A stretch of DNA of 64,000 nucleotides from Nitrospirota bacterium (GTDB lineage Bacteria > Nitrospirota > Thermodesulfovibrionia > UBA6902), in contig JACRLN010000012.1 in assembly GCA_016215115.1 (NCBI GenBank), positions 1-64,000 on the forward strand, read 5' to 3'. Position numbers and translations under genes: made by a program. A model generated the notes under the pieces. The model worked only from the letters and a program-made list of their open reading frames with translations. It had not been told where the DNA came from and did no database searches. Below, one piece after another: positions 1-8,631 of this stretch; position 1 is the stretch's first letter; the number at the start of each line of letters is the position of its first letter.

Positions 1-165
1 CTATCCAAGGACATTACCCTTGATCCTTCCCCCCTCTTGTTCCATAAAGATACCCCACCTCCTTAAAAAGAAGAAACCGCCCTGATTCAAAAAATAACAT
101 CTGAGGCGTGTTGCTTCCACCTTTCACTGAAGGGTTACGTCAACAAAATAAATTATCTTGACAGT

Positions 166-186
166 AACTACCATATTATGGTAGTT
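166..186. promoter_or_regulatory. Palindrome in front of the methyltransferase gene
   Basis: ACTACCATA and TATGGTAGT form a near-perfect inverted repeat with 10-base arms around one central base, ending 10 bases before the methyltransferase ATG. A TTGACA at 158-163 could be a -35 box, but no good -10 lies at the usual spacing, and no Shine-Dalgarno precedes the ATG. An operator controlling the methyltransferase, or a hairpin masking its start, are the likely readings. Functional role is inference. Confidence 0.45.
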
Positions 187-196
187 TCTTCGTAAT

Positions 197-2866
197 ATGA
201 GTCAGCTTTTTAAAACAATCTATTTTTCAGATTACCCCGCATCTTCTTCTAAAAAGAAAAATTTAAAATTGGCTTTCAGTGAGAGAGATTCTGATATTCA
301 TGGTGTTATTTCATATCTTTCAAGTCATGAAATAAGAGAGTTAATTGGGCATGACAGCTACAAAGAATTAAAGTTTGCGGCTGAGAAAGAATACTTGCCG
401 ATAAATACATATTGTTTACGCATGTTAAGGGAAAGGTTCCCTCTTATGGTAAAAGAAGATCATCAACCATATTTACCAGGGGCTACGACAATAAATCCTA
501 TTCATGCAACTTTCAAAGGTGGGTGTTCCGAACCATTACATCTCTGGTATCCGTTTTTAGAGGGTTATTCTCCGGAATTTGTAGAAAATGTCTTAAATAA
601 CTTTGCCCCTTATGCAACTCATATTCTTGATCCATTTGCCGGCACAGGCACAACACCTTTGACAGTTGCCCGGCTTGGGAAAACAGCTTTTTATTGTGAA
701 ATTAACCCCCTGTTACAGCACTTAATCAATATCAAGATTAAATCATTAACTTTAAAAGATGATAAAAGAGAAAAACTAATCAAAGCGCTTCAAGATATCT
801 CTATAAAGTTTCCTCAAATTATGGAAGAAATGACATCTGATTTGGAATTAGCTACAAGTTATAGTAACGTCTTTGGCGATAGTAAGTTTTTTGATGATTT
901 TACTTTTGAAAAGATTTTAAAGAGTCGATCTTTTGTTGATTATATAGCTTGTTCTAATCCTTTACTTGCTGAGTTTTTAAGTGTTGCTATTATATCGAGT
1001 ATTGTTCCGGCATCACTATTAAAACGTGCCGGAGACTTGCGCTACAAGACACCGGAAGAATTAGAAAAAGAAAAAATTAATTTTGAAGAAAATGTCTTAA
1101 AGCAATTAAATAGAATGATTTTGGATTTAGATCGGCTGGATCGTATTAATACACGTCCGCTATTGGTATGCGATAATGCAAAGCATCTTTCATTAATTCC
1201 TCCGCTTGAAATAGACACGGTAATTACAAGTCCGCCTTATTTAAACGGCACAAATTACTTCAGGAATACGAAGATTGAGCTTTGGTTTTTGCGATGCCTT
1301 AATTCATCAAGGGACTTAACTTCTTTTCGTGAAAAATCAATAACGGCAGGAATAAATGACGTGTCACAAAGGAAAAATGGGAAGACCAATCATCCCGCCG
1401 TCGCCAGCGTAGTAATTAAATTAAAAGAAAACGCTTATGATCCCCGCATTCCTAAAATGGTGGAAGATTATTTCCACGATATGGACAAGGTTTTTGAGGC
1501 GTTTAAATATCATCTCAAGAAAAACTCTGTAGTTGCTATAGATATAGGTGATTCCATTTACGGCGGGATACATGTCCCTACAGATAAGATTTTAACGGAG
1601 CTTTTAATAGATAAGGGATTTATCTTGAAAGGCGAAGTTCTGCTTCGCAGGAGGCTATCCAGAAACGGGTCTCAGCTACATCAAATATTATTAATTTTCT
1701 CAAATGCTGCTGCACACAAGGTTATCAAAAAGGGAGACACCCCCTCATGGAGTAATCAATGGTTGAAGTTCAAAAAAGAAATTCCGCATCAAAAACATCC
1801 GTTTTCAAAGCGTAACTGGGGGCATCCGCTTCATTCATTGTGTTCTTACCAGGGGAAGATGAAGCCGTCTTTAGCTCACTTTTTGGTTAAAACATTTGTA
1901 CCTGAAAATGGAACTGTTTTAGATCCGTTTGCAGGAGTTGGAACCATCCCATTTGAATCTGCTTTAAATGGGCATAAAGCATATGGCTTTGAAATAAGTC
2001 CCGCTGCAAGGGTTATTGCATTGGCAAAAGCAGGGAAGCCGGATATAAAAACATGTCATCATCTCTTAGATAAGCTTGCCGATTATATAAAAACATCTGA
2101 AGCATCAGAAAAAGAAATTAATAAAGCAGCATTGATTGCTTTCAATAAAAGTATTCTTGATTATTACGAGAAAAATACCCTAAAAGAAATTCTTCTTGCA
2201 AGAAGATTTTTTATAGAGAATCCTCCTGACTCAATTTCTGATTGCTTGGTTGCAGCCAGCTTGCTTCATATCTTACACGGAAACAGACCTTATGCTTTAA
2301 GCAGAAGATCACATAGTATTACTCCTTTCTCTCCTTGCGGGACATTTGAATACAGACCTTTGATACCGAGATTACGTGACAAGGTTCAAAGGAGCCTTGA
2401 TGTTGAATATCCTAAGAGTTTTGTGGAAGGGGAAATTTACCATCAGGACGCTACATCGTGGTGGCCACAGCAAATAGAAAATCTTGATGCAATAATCACA
2501 TCGCCGCCATTTTTTAACAGCACCCGTTTTCATCTTGCAAATTGGTTAAGACTTTGGTTTTGCGGATGGGAAGCGCATGATTTCAAATCTAAACCTTTAA
2601 TGTTTGTAGATGAACGTCAAAAGGCTGACTTTTCAGTATATGAATCAATCTTCAGACAGGCAAGAGAACGGCTAAAAAAGGATGGGGTGGTGGTCCTTCA
2701 TCTCGGTGAAAGCAAAAAATGTAATATGGCCGAGCAGTTAAAGCAAGTGAGTCAGAGATGGTTTAAAACGGTTGATTTGTTTAATGAGAGCGTTGCACAT
2801 TGTGAATCTCACGGCATTCGTGATAAAGGAACCGTTACATCTCATCAGTACCTGCTCTTACAATGA
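197..2866 (+). CDS. Two-domain DNA (N4/N6) methyltransferase, probable modification enzyme
   Basis: An 889-residue protein with two sets of amino-methyltransferase motifs. SAM-binding motif I appears as DPFAGTGTT (about residue 144) and again as DPFAGVGTIP (about 575). Catalytic motif IV appears as TSPPYLNG (about 344) and TSPPFFNS (about 767). The SPPY/SPPF form indicates methylation of an exocyclic amino group, adenine N6 or cytosine N4. Known two-headed type II methyltransferases usually modify the two strands of an asymmetric site, so a type IIS-like specificity is plausible (inference). The HNH nuclease gene on the other strand ends at the very next base, the arrangement expected of a restriction-modification pair. 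The ATG follows a palindrome directly and lacks a Shine-Dalgarno. The first 100 residues have no recognised domain. Confidence 0.85.
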   Translation: MSQLFKTIYFSDYPASSSKKKNLKLAFSERDSDIHGVISYLSSHEIRELIGHDSYKELKFAAEKEYLPINTYCLRMLRERFPLMVKEDHQPYLPGATTINPIHATFKGGCSEPLHLWYPFLEGYSPEFVENVLNNFAPYATHILDPFAGTGTTPLTVARLGKTAFYCEINPLLQHLINIKIKSLTLKDDKREKLIKALQDISIKFPQIMEEMTSDLELATSYSNVFGDSKFFDDFTFEKILKSRSFVDYIACSNPLLAEFLSVAIISSIVPASLLKRAGDLRYKTPEELEKEKINFEENVLKQLNRMILDLDRLDRINTRPLLVCDNAKHLSLIPPLEIDTVITSPPYLNGTNYFRNTKIELWFLRCLNSSRDLTSFREKSITAGINDVSQRKNGKTNHPAVASVVIKLKENAYDPRIPKMVEDYFHDMDKVFEAFKYHLKKNSVVAIDIGDSIYGGIHVPTDKILTELLIDKGFILKGEVLLRRRLSRNGSQLHQILLIFSNAAAHKVIKKGDTPSWSNQWLKFKKEIPHQKHPFSKRNWGHPLHSLCSYQGKMKPSLAHFLVKTFVPENGTVLDPFAGVGTIPFESALNGHKAYGFEISPAARVIALAKAGKPDIKTCHHLLDKLADYIKTSEASEKEINKAALIAFNKSILDYYEKNTLKEILLARRFFIENPPDSISDCLVAASLLHILHGNRPYALSRRSHSITPFSPCGTFEYRPLIPRLRDKVQRSLDVEYPKSFVEGEIYHQDATSWWPQQIENLDAIITSPPFFNSTRFHLANWLRLWFCGWEAHDFKSKPLMFVDERQKADFSVYESIFRQARERLKKDGVVVLHLGESKKCNMAEQLKQVSQRWFKTVDLFNESVAHCESHGIRDKGTVTSHQYLLLQ

Positions 2867-3838
2867 TTAGAAACCTAATATCTTCTTGTTCTCACCGGCC
2901 AATCTATCAACTAAGGCGTACTTCTTTATTATCTTTTTCAGTTCGGTAATTCTTTTTTTAAGATTGGATTTTTCCCTTACCTTCAAATATCTCTCAACGC
3001 ATTTATTTACGTTGATATTATCATTCGGGATGGGGAGCTTGCTGGATATCAGACTTAAATCCGCACCTGTTATTTTCGCCAATTCAATTAATTCATTATT
3101 TGTGTAATACTGGCTGGGCCATTTCTCACCTTTGCTGTCATTTGCTTCCCTGCTCAATAATGCTGCATTTTCCTTTGTTAGCGGATAAAGCCATTTAGAG
3201 GGAAGAATGTGGTCAATCGCCCATGTACGTCTCTTCTTAATGTCCAAAGGCTTTTTTGTTTTAAAACACTTATGTTCGAAACGTTCGAATAAGTCTTGAA
3301 TATCTATTGTTTGATTTTCACCTTCTAAAAACAAATCGGCAATCCTTCTACGTACGGATGATTCATGTAACTGTTCTTTTGTTCTCTTAGGATTTAGAAC
3401 AGCATTTATTGCCCCCTTACAACTTCTACATTCCATTTGCCGTTGCAACGGTCCCCAACCTGAATGTTTACTAAATGCTGAAAAGGGTAAAATCCTGCCG
3501 CATGCATTGCATTGTTTCCAATACGATTCAGGATGCTCTGTAGATATTCTGAAAAAAGCTTCCCAAAATCTTTGTGCTTTTATTGAAGAAGCGGATGTAA
3601 ACGCAGCAGGCCAATTATTAAATGGCAAATCAGTGTTTTTATTATGAATGAAACCACACTTGCTGCATTCCCAATAAGCATCTTCATAAGCTTTTTGCGA
3701 ATCTGCCAATTGGCTCCCTATCTTGATATTGTTTAAATGATTACATGCTAGACCAATAAACCCAATCCATGCATCATGATAAGGAATGCCTTCAATTCTT
3801 GGTAGTCCCGTGATATTTTTGGTTTTTCTTCTTGCCAT
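2867..3838 (-). CDS. HNH endonuclease, probable restriction enzyme
   Basis: About 323 residues. The C-terminal half carries an HNH-type motif: WAIDHILPSKW, then an Asn-rich stretch with LSREANDSKGEKWP, matching the His-Asn-Asn/Lys order of restriction-type HNH nucleases. Upstream are two Cys-pair zinc ribbons (WECSKCG and QCNACG...CRSCK) that probably bind zinc structurally. Its stop codon abuts the stop of the convergent methyltransferase gene, so the two are physically linked. The frame is also open from a TTG at 3847; the ATG at 3838 is preferred because GGA lies at a suitable distance. It begins just after the apgM stop and may share the arg/apgM transcript. Known HNH type IIS enzymes such as MnlI and HphI make a short-cutting enzyme plausible, but specificity cannot be read from sequence. 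Confidence 0.75.
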   Translation of the reverse strand: MARRKTKNITGLPRIEGIPYHDAWIGFIGLACNHLNNIKIGSQLADSQKAYEDAYWECSKCGFIHNKNTDLPFNNWPAAFTSASSIKAQRFWEAFFRISTEHPESYWKQCNACGRILPFSAFSKHSGWGPLQRQMECRSCKGAINAVLNPKRTKEQLHESSVRRRIADLFLEGENQTIDIQDLFERFEHKCFKTKKPLDIKKRRTWAIDHILPSKWLYPLTKENAALLSREANDSKGEKWPSQYYTNNELIELAKITGADLSLISSKLPIPNDNINVNKCVERYLKVREKSNLKKRITELKKIIKKYALVDRLAGENKKILGF

Positions 3839-3861
3839 AAATTCCAATCTTATTTATTAAT

Positions 3862-5079
3862 TTACGCCCCGAACTTCTTGAGCCTTCCCGCGTGGGCCAA
3901 CGCCAGCGGCATGATATTCAATGCAGGGAAGATGCCGAGCTCGCCTTTGACACATTCTCTTTCAGAAAAGGCTTTGCAGATGCCTCCGAGGACGTAAGGA
4001 GATTTAAGAAGCACAGGCACCGGATGCCAGCTATGTCCTTTCATTATAGCGGGGGTTGAATGGTCGCCGGTTATAACGAGGACCTCGGGTTTGAGTTCAA
4101 GTATCTGCGGCAGGAGTTTGTCGAATTCCGCTATCCTTTCTACCTTCCCCTCAAAATTGCCATCCTCGCCGTATGAGTCAACCTTTTTCACATGCAGGAA
4201 GAAGAAGTCGTATTCATTATATTTTTTCTTTAAAAATGTAATCTCATCTTCAACGCTTCCTTCAAGGGCGGGGGTATCCATCCCGACAAGCCGCGCAAGT
4301 CCTCTGTACATGGGATATGTGGCGATAGCAAGTGCATTTAATCCGAACGCCTCATCGAAATTCGGGATATGCGGCATGTTGGAAAATCCCCTTGTAAGTA
4401 TGAAGTTGGCCTTCTCTTCATTCTTCAGTATTTCGTGTGCCGTATTTATCAATTTCTCTGCAATCTTTGATACCCTCCCAGCATTCTTTGAATGAGCTGC
4501 CGGTAGCAAAGGGGCATTCCCTTCTTTCTGCGGGTCTGTATCACTTATCATGGCTGCATCAGGTTTAAGATTATCCGGAAATCTCATCAGGACTGCGAAC
4601 CTATGTTCCATGCCGGGTGCAAAGATAAGTTCTACATCGTCAATCTTCTTTATTCCCTTCTGCAGTTTCTCTGTAAGTTTTTTACTTTGCTCGGTTGGTA
4701 TCCTTCCTGCTCTCCTGTCCTTAATAATTCCGTCTTTTATTGTTGCGTAATTGCACCTGACAGCAACATCTGTTTTTCTCACTTCCATTCCAAGTCCGAG
4801 CGCTTCGAGAATTCCCCTTCCAATCTGGCAATCAACCGGGTTATATCCGAATATTCCAAGATGACCGGGACCGCTCCCCGGTGTGATTCCGTGAGCAACC
4901 GGGATATGAAGTCCGCAGGCGGATTCTCTTGCCAGAGCATCAAGATTCGGCGTATTCGCTGTCTCAAGTTCTGTCTTGCCTGATGCATTTGGCAATCCGC
5001 CGACGCCGTCAAGGACAATCATTACTATCTTTGAAGAATTTTTCTGAATAAGCGGTTTAATTAGTTCCTGCATGTTCAT
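3862..5079 (-). CDS. apgM: 2,3-bisphosphoglycerate-independent phosphoglycerate mutase, archaeal type
   Basis: About 405 residues; interconverts 3- and 2-phosphoglycerate in glycolysis/gluconeogenesis. It belongs to the archaeal-type branch of the alkaline phosphatase superfamily: metal-binding VLDGVGG near residue 24, the TPGSGPGHLGIFGYNP loop around Ser69 (candidate phosphorylated Ser), and a C-terminal ITGDHSTP metal site. The frame is open to 5130, but those 17 extra codons run into an octamer repeat array, and the ATG at 5079 has GGAG seven bases upstream, so it is chosen. It is the last conserved gene of a leftward run argD-argF-apgM. Confidence 0.93.
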   Translation of the reverse strand: MNMQELIKPLIQKNSSKIVMIVLDGVGGLPNASGKTELETANTPNLDALARESACGLHIPVAHGITPGSGPGHLGIFGYNPVDCQIGRGILEALGLGMEVRKTDVAVRCNYATIKDGIIKDRRAGRIPTEQSKKLTEKLQKGIKKIDDVELIFAPGMEHRFAVLMRFPDNLKPDAAMISDTDPQKEGNAPLLPAAHSKNAGRVSKIAEKLINTAHEILKNEEKANFILTRGFSNMPHIPNFDEAFGLNALAIATYPMYRGLARLVGMDTPALEGSVEDEITFLKKKYNEYDFFFLHVKKVDSYGEDGNFEGKVERIAEFDKLLPQILELKPEVLVITGDHSTPAIMKGHSWHPVPVLLKSPYVLGGICKAFSERECVKGELGIFPALNIMPLALAHAGRLKKFGA

Positions 5080-5099
5080 GATGAGCTCCGTTTTAATAA

Positions 5100-5139
5100 A
5101 GTGCAAAAGTGCAACAGCGCAAAAGTTCAAAAGTAAATT
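5100..5139. repeat. Degenerate octamer array (AGTGCAAA-like, 5 units)
   Basis: Five consecutive 8-base units based on AGTGCAAA. It forms the left half of an inverted pair with the array at 5161-5200 and fills most of the argF-apgM intergenic space. No coding role if apgM starts at 5079. Confidence 0.8.
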
Positions 5140-5160
5140 GCGGCGAATTTTTATTTTCGA

Positions 5161-5199
5161 ACTTTTGCACTTTTGGACTTCTGCTCTTTTGCACTGTTT
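5161..5199. repeat. Degenerate octamer array (ACTTTTGC-like, 5 units)
   Basis: About five 8-base units based on ACTTTTGC, the reverse complement of the AGTGCAAA unit at 5100-5139. The two arrays could pair into a long imperfect hairpin in the argF-apgM transcript. It runs up to the argF stop codon. Confidence 0.8.
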
Positions 5200-6102
5200 T
5201 CATCTCACCAGCATCTCAAGCAATGCCTTCTGCGTATGCAGCCTATTTTCAGCCTGATCAATAACAACACTCTGAGGAGAATCAATAACCTCGTCGGTTA
5301 TTTCCTCGCCTCTGTGTGCAGGAAGGCAATGCATTACGATTGCGTCAGGTTTTGCAAGGGAAAGCAATCTGCTGTTAATCTGATATCCCTCAAATTTCTT
5401 TTTCTTCCTCTCAATTTCTTTTTCCTGCCCCATACTTATCCATACATCTGTATAAAGAACATCTGCATCTTTTGCAGCTTCATCGGGGTTTGCCAGGACT
5501 TTCACTTTAGCGCCTTTGGAACGGGCCTTTTCATAAATCGCTTTATCAGGCTCATATCCATGGGGACATGCAAGGACGAGGTCTATCTCTGTTAACACCG
5601 CCGCTTCTATTAATGAGTTTACAACATTATTCCCGTCACCGATATATGCCATGCGTACATCTTTAAGACGTCCCTTTTTTTCCTGAATGGTTAAGATATC
5701 TGCGAGCGCCTGACAGGGATGATGAAGGTCGGTAAGACCATTAATGATCGGGATTGTGGAATTAAGGGCAAGTGTTACAATGGTATCGTGCTCATAGGTC
5801 CTTATTACAATACCGTGCAAGTATCTTGAAAGAACTTTTGCAGTATCTTCGATGGTCTCTCCTCTGCCGAGTTGCAGGTCATTTGTGTTTATGTATATTG
5901 CCTGCGCACCGAGTTGATATATACCTGTCTGGAAAGAGATCCTTGTACGGGTTGATGTCTTATTGAACAAAAGTCCGATACTCTTACCAATGAGTGGACA
6001 GGCTGAACTATCCTTCCCCGATTTAAATTCGGCTGCCCTTTTAAGAAGGGCTTGCAATTCTTCCGGCGTCAAATCAAGTAATGTAAGAAAATCTTTTTTC
6101 AT
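5200..6102 (-). CDS. argF: Ornithine carbamoyltransferase
   Basis: About 300 residues; makes citrulline from ornithine and carbamoyl phosphate in arginine synthesis. Carbamoyl phosphate-binding STRTR (residues 50-54 from this start), HPCQALAD (about 128) and the ornithine/catalytic MHCLPAHRG near the C-terminus are all present. The frame is also open from a GTG at 6147 that overlaps the argD stop as GTGA, but the extra 15 residues are just the translation of a dispersed CACAGAGAACAC-type repeat. The ATG at 6102 has GGAGAG upstream and gives the family length, so it is preferred. Operon with argD upstream and apgM downstream. Confidence 0.95.
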   Translation of the reverse strand: MKKDFLTLLDLTPEELQALLKRAAEFKSGKDSSACPLIGKSIGLLFNKTSTRTRISFQTGIYQLGAQAIYINTNDLQLGRGETIEDTAKVLSRYLHGIVIRTYEHDTIVTLALNSTIPIINGLTDLHHPCQALADILTIQEKKGRLKDVRMAYIGDGNNVVNSLIEAAVLTEIDLVLACPHGYEPDKAIYEKARSKGAKVKVLANPDEAAKDADVLYTDVWISMGQEKEIERKKKKFEGYQINSRLLSLAKPDAIVMHCLPAHRGEEITDEVIDSPQSVVIDQAENRLHTQKALLEMLVR

Positions 6103-6108
6103 GAATTT

Positions 6109-6132
6109 TCTCTCCGTGTTCTCTGTGGTGAA
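6109..6132. repeat. Dispersed TCTCTGTGTTCTCTGTGGT repeat
   Basis: Copy of a short dispersed sequence also seen at 34051-34090 and 63860-63895, all in the same orientation. Here it fills the gap between argD and the preferred argF ATG. Confidence 0.7.
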
Positions 6133-6143
6133 TACATTTACTG

Positions 6144-7334
6144 TCACCTTCCGAAAATATCTTCAAGTGTATCAATCAGATAATCAATTTCTTTTTCTGC
6201 CACGATAAGCGCTGGGGTAAACCGCAGCACGTTCCCGCTCGTGCAGTTTATAAGAATACCCCTGCCTGAGCAGGATTCGACTATCGGGCCGCAGGTTTTT
6301 GTCAGTTCCATGCCGAGCAACAGCCCCAATCCTCTTACTTCGGCTATGTAAGAAGGGAAGTCTCTTTTCAGCTTTTCAAGGTTGTCTTTAAAATACTTTC
6401 CGATGCGACGGCAATGATCCAGCAAAAAGCCGTCCTCAAGCAGCGTTTCAATTGTAGCCACAGAAGCTGCACATGCAAGCGGGTTCCCTCCGAATGTAGA
6501 TGCATGCGTACCAGGCTGAAATGCTGCTGCTACTGCGTCTTTTGCAAGAATAGCGCCTATTGGGAATCCTCCTGCAAGCCCCTTTGCAAGAGCCATTATG
6601 TCAGGTTCTATATTGAAATGTTCGTAGGCAAAAAGTTTCCCTGTCCGTCCCATGCCGGTCTGAATTTCATCAAGGATAAGCAGTAATTTGTTTTCATTGC
6701 ATATTTCACGGACCTGTTTAAAATAATCTTCTGAAGGCATTTTTATGCCGCCTTCTCCCTGTATCGGCTCAAGCATAATTGCGCAAGTGTTTTCTGTTAA
6801 GGCTTTTCTGATGGCTTCAATATCATTGTAGGGTACATACTTAAATCCCGGCACCAGAGGTTCAAATCCTTTATGAAATCTTTCCTGTCCTGTAGCAGTG
6901 AGCGCCGCAAGCGTTCTTCCGTGGAATGAACCATATGCTGTTATAAATTCATATTTTTGTGGTGAAACATGGTCTTTTGCATATTTACGTGCAAGTTTGA
7001 TTGCTCCTTCAATAGCCTCTGCCCCTGAATTACAGAAGAAGGCCTTGTCTGCAAACGAGTTTTCCACTAACAGCCTTGCAAGTTTAATCTGAGGTTCAAT
7101 GTGGTACAGATTGGAAACATGAATGAGCCTCTGCGCCTGTTTTTGCAGTGCAATCACAACCTTGGGATGGCAATGACCCAGACAATTGACAGCAATGCCG
7201 CCGACAAAATCGAGGTACTCTTTTCCGGTAGAATCCCATACCTTCATCCCCCTCCCTTTTCGCAGGACTATGGGGGCGCGGTTGTATGTATTCATCAAAT
7301 ATTTTTTTGATTCATCAATAAGCTTTCTATCCAT
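6144..7334 (-). CDS. argD: Acetylornithine aminotransferase
   Basis: A 396-residue class III PLP aminotransferase that converts N-acetylglutamate semialdehyde to N-acetylornithine in arginine biosynthesis. The pyridoxal phosphate region CNSGAEA is at about 101-107, the cofactor-contacting LDEIQTG at about 221, and the Schiff-base lysine is Lys251 in LALAKGLAGG. Length is normal for ArgD. The fold is shared with succinylornithine and 4-aminobutyrate transaminases, but the position directly before argF supports argD. First gene of the leftward argD-argF-apgM group. Confidence 0.94.
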   Translation of the reverse strand: MDRKLIDESKKYLMNTYNRAPIVLRKGRGMKVWDSTGKEYLDFVGGIAVNCLGHCHPKVVIALQKQAQRLIHVSNLYHIEPQIKLARLLVENSFADKAFFCNSGAEAIEGAIKLARKYAKDHVSPQKYEFITAYGSFHGRTLAALTATGQERFHKGFEPLVPGFKYVPYNDIEAIRKALTENTCAIMLEPIQGEGGIKMPSEDYFKQVREICNENKLLLILDEIQTGMGRTGKLFAYEHFNIEPDIMALAKGLAGGFPIGAILAKDAVAAAFQPGTHASTFGGNPLACAASVATIETLLEDGFLLDHCRRIGKYFKDNLEKLKRDFPSYIAEVRGLGLLLGMELTKTCGPIVESCSGRGILINCTSGNVLRFTPALIVAEKEIDYLIDTLEDIFGR

Positions 7335-7499
7335 AGATTAAAGAATATAACATAAATCATAGGGGTTACAAAAGCAGGAACTTTTTGTAAAAAAATAGTT
7401 GTCGATAAGTTATTATGTTAAAATTTATCAAATAACAACTTAAACCATGTTCAAATGAAAAAAAGATATCAAAGGAGCCTCTTGAAAAATTCTTTATTC

Positions 7500-7606
7500 G
7501 TCATTCCCGAGGTCTTTATCGGGAATCCAGTATTCTTTAAAACCAAAGACCCCCGATTAAGACCTTCGAGGGCAGGCTTCTGGATACCCGCCTTCGCGGG
7601 TATGAC
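7500..7606. repeat. Palindromic GTCATTCCCG element, copy a
   Basis: Starts GTCATTCCCGAGG, has an internal GGGAATCCAG / CTGGATACCCG pair, and ends with CGGGTATGAC. Two nested hairpins are expected. The reading frame of the downstream cytochrome-like gene stays open right through it, so it could be translated as an N-terminal extension if an upstream start is used. Confidence 0.85.
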
Positions 7607-7613
7607 GGCAAAG

Positions 7614-8573
7614 ATGATTTCTTCGATACATTTGCAAGAAGCTCATGGAAAAGTTTATTCCCTCTTATTTGTTCTATGCACAATATTTATTTTTTCTTTA
7701 GGCGCTTCCTCATCCTGGGCCATCCCTGAGTATGCAGAAAAGACAAAACAGGGTTGTAAGATATGCCATATAAAAGAAAATGGGGGCGATCTTTCAAATA
7801 AGGGGATTGAATATTCGGCTGCAGGATATGTGTGGCCCCCTGCCGGCGGGTACAGGGTGCTGGGCCCCATCAAGAAATCTGTACGTTTTTTTATCGGAGC
7901 GCTTCATATAGTGGCCGCATTTTTATGGTTTGGGACCATACTTTATGTTCACCTCATTTTAAGACCCGGATATGCGGCGAGGGGCTTACCAAAAGGCGAA
8001 GTTATACTCGGGATAGTTTCCATGTCTATTGTCGGCATTACGGGACTGCTTTTGACAATATCGAAAATAAGAAGTATTCATGTGCTGTATAGCGGCTGGT
8101 GGGGAATGCTTCTTTTAACCAAAATTGTTTTTTATATTATAATGATCTCCACAGCCATATTTGTTGTGCTATACATAGGCCCGAGGCTTAAAAAGGGAAT
8201 AAATACAAAAAAGACCGATCTTCCTGCAAGCGGCATATTCGATCCTCTGACGCTTTCAGCCTTTGATGGAAAAGAAGGGAGACCTGCCTATATTGCATAT
8301 AATGGAAATGTTTTTGATGTTACCTCCTTAAAACTATGGAAAAACGGTGTTCATATGAAACATCTGTCTGGAAGTGACCTTACAGAATTTTTACCAAAGG
8401 CTCCTCATGGACCGGAAAAGCTTGAGGGAATTAAGGTAGTTGGAACGTATAACGCTGCACTTAAACCGCCAAAGACCTTTGAGCAGAAAGCTTTTTACTT
8501 CATTGCTTATATGAACCTTACTATTGTATTTTTGGTATTGTTTGTAATAGCGTACTGGCGGTGGGGGATTTAA
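7614..8573 (+). CDS. Membrane protein with c-heme site and cytochrome b5-like domain
   Basis: From the ATG at 7614 the protein is about 319 residues: a signal or anchor helix (SLLFVLCTIFIFSLG), a single c-type heme motif CKICH about 48 residues in, three membrane helices in a CopD/DUF2269-like stretch with histidines, then a cytochrome b5-like heme/steroid-binding domain (YIAYNGNVFDVTSLKLWKNG...APHG) and a final membrane helix. The order suggests electron transfer across or along the inner membrane, with the c-heme outside. The frame is open from 7455, but that extension is the translated palindromic element. No strong ribosome site marks either start. A CopZ-like metallochaperone gene follows. 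The precise function is not known. Confidence 0.7.
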   Translation: MISSIHLQEAHGKVYSLLFVLCTIFIFSLGASSSWAIPEYAEKTKQGCKICHIKENGGDLSNKGIEYSAAGYVWPPAGGYRVLGPIKKSVRFFIGALHIVAAFLWFGTILYVHLILRPGYAARGLPKGEVILGIVSMSIVGITGLLLTISKIRSIHVLYSGWWGMLLLTKIVFYIIMISTAIFVVLYIGPRLKKGINTKKTDLPASGIFDPLTLSAFDGKEGRPAYIAYNGNVFDVTSLKLWKNGVHMKHLSGSDLTEFLPKAPHGPEKLEGIKVVGTYNAALKPPKTFEQKAFYFIAYMNLTIVFLVLFVIAYWRWGI

Positions 8574-8607
8574 CGAGTTATGAGTTAAGAATTATGAGTT
8601 ATGAGTT
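8573..8607. repeat. Heptamer array ATGAGTT, 5 units
   Basis: Five degenerate 7-base units based on ATGAGTT between the b5-like protein gene and the metallochaperone gene. It begins inside the stop codon of the preceding gene. Confidence 0.8.
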
Positions 8608-8631
8608 TAAAAATAAAATTGGAGGCATAAC

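Noticed and set aside
4091-4983. Long plus-strand frames opposite apgM, and similar frames opposite obgE, uvrA and the proteases
   Set aside because: They are antisense to well-conserved genes and have low-complexity, Ser/Pro/Cys-rich translations with no family match.
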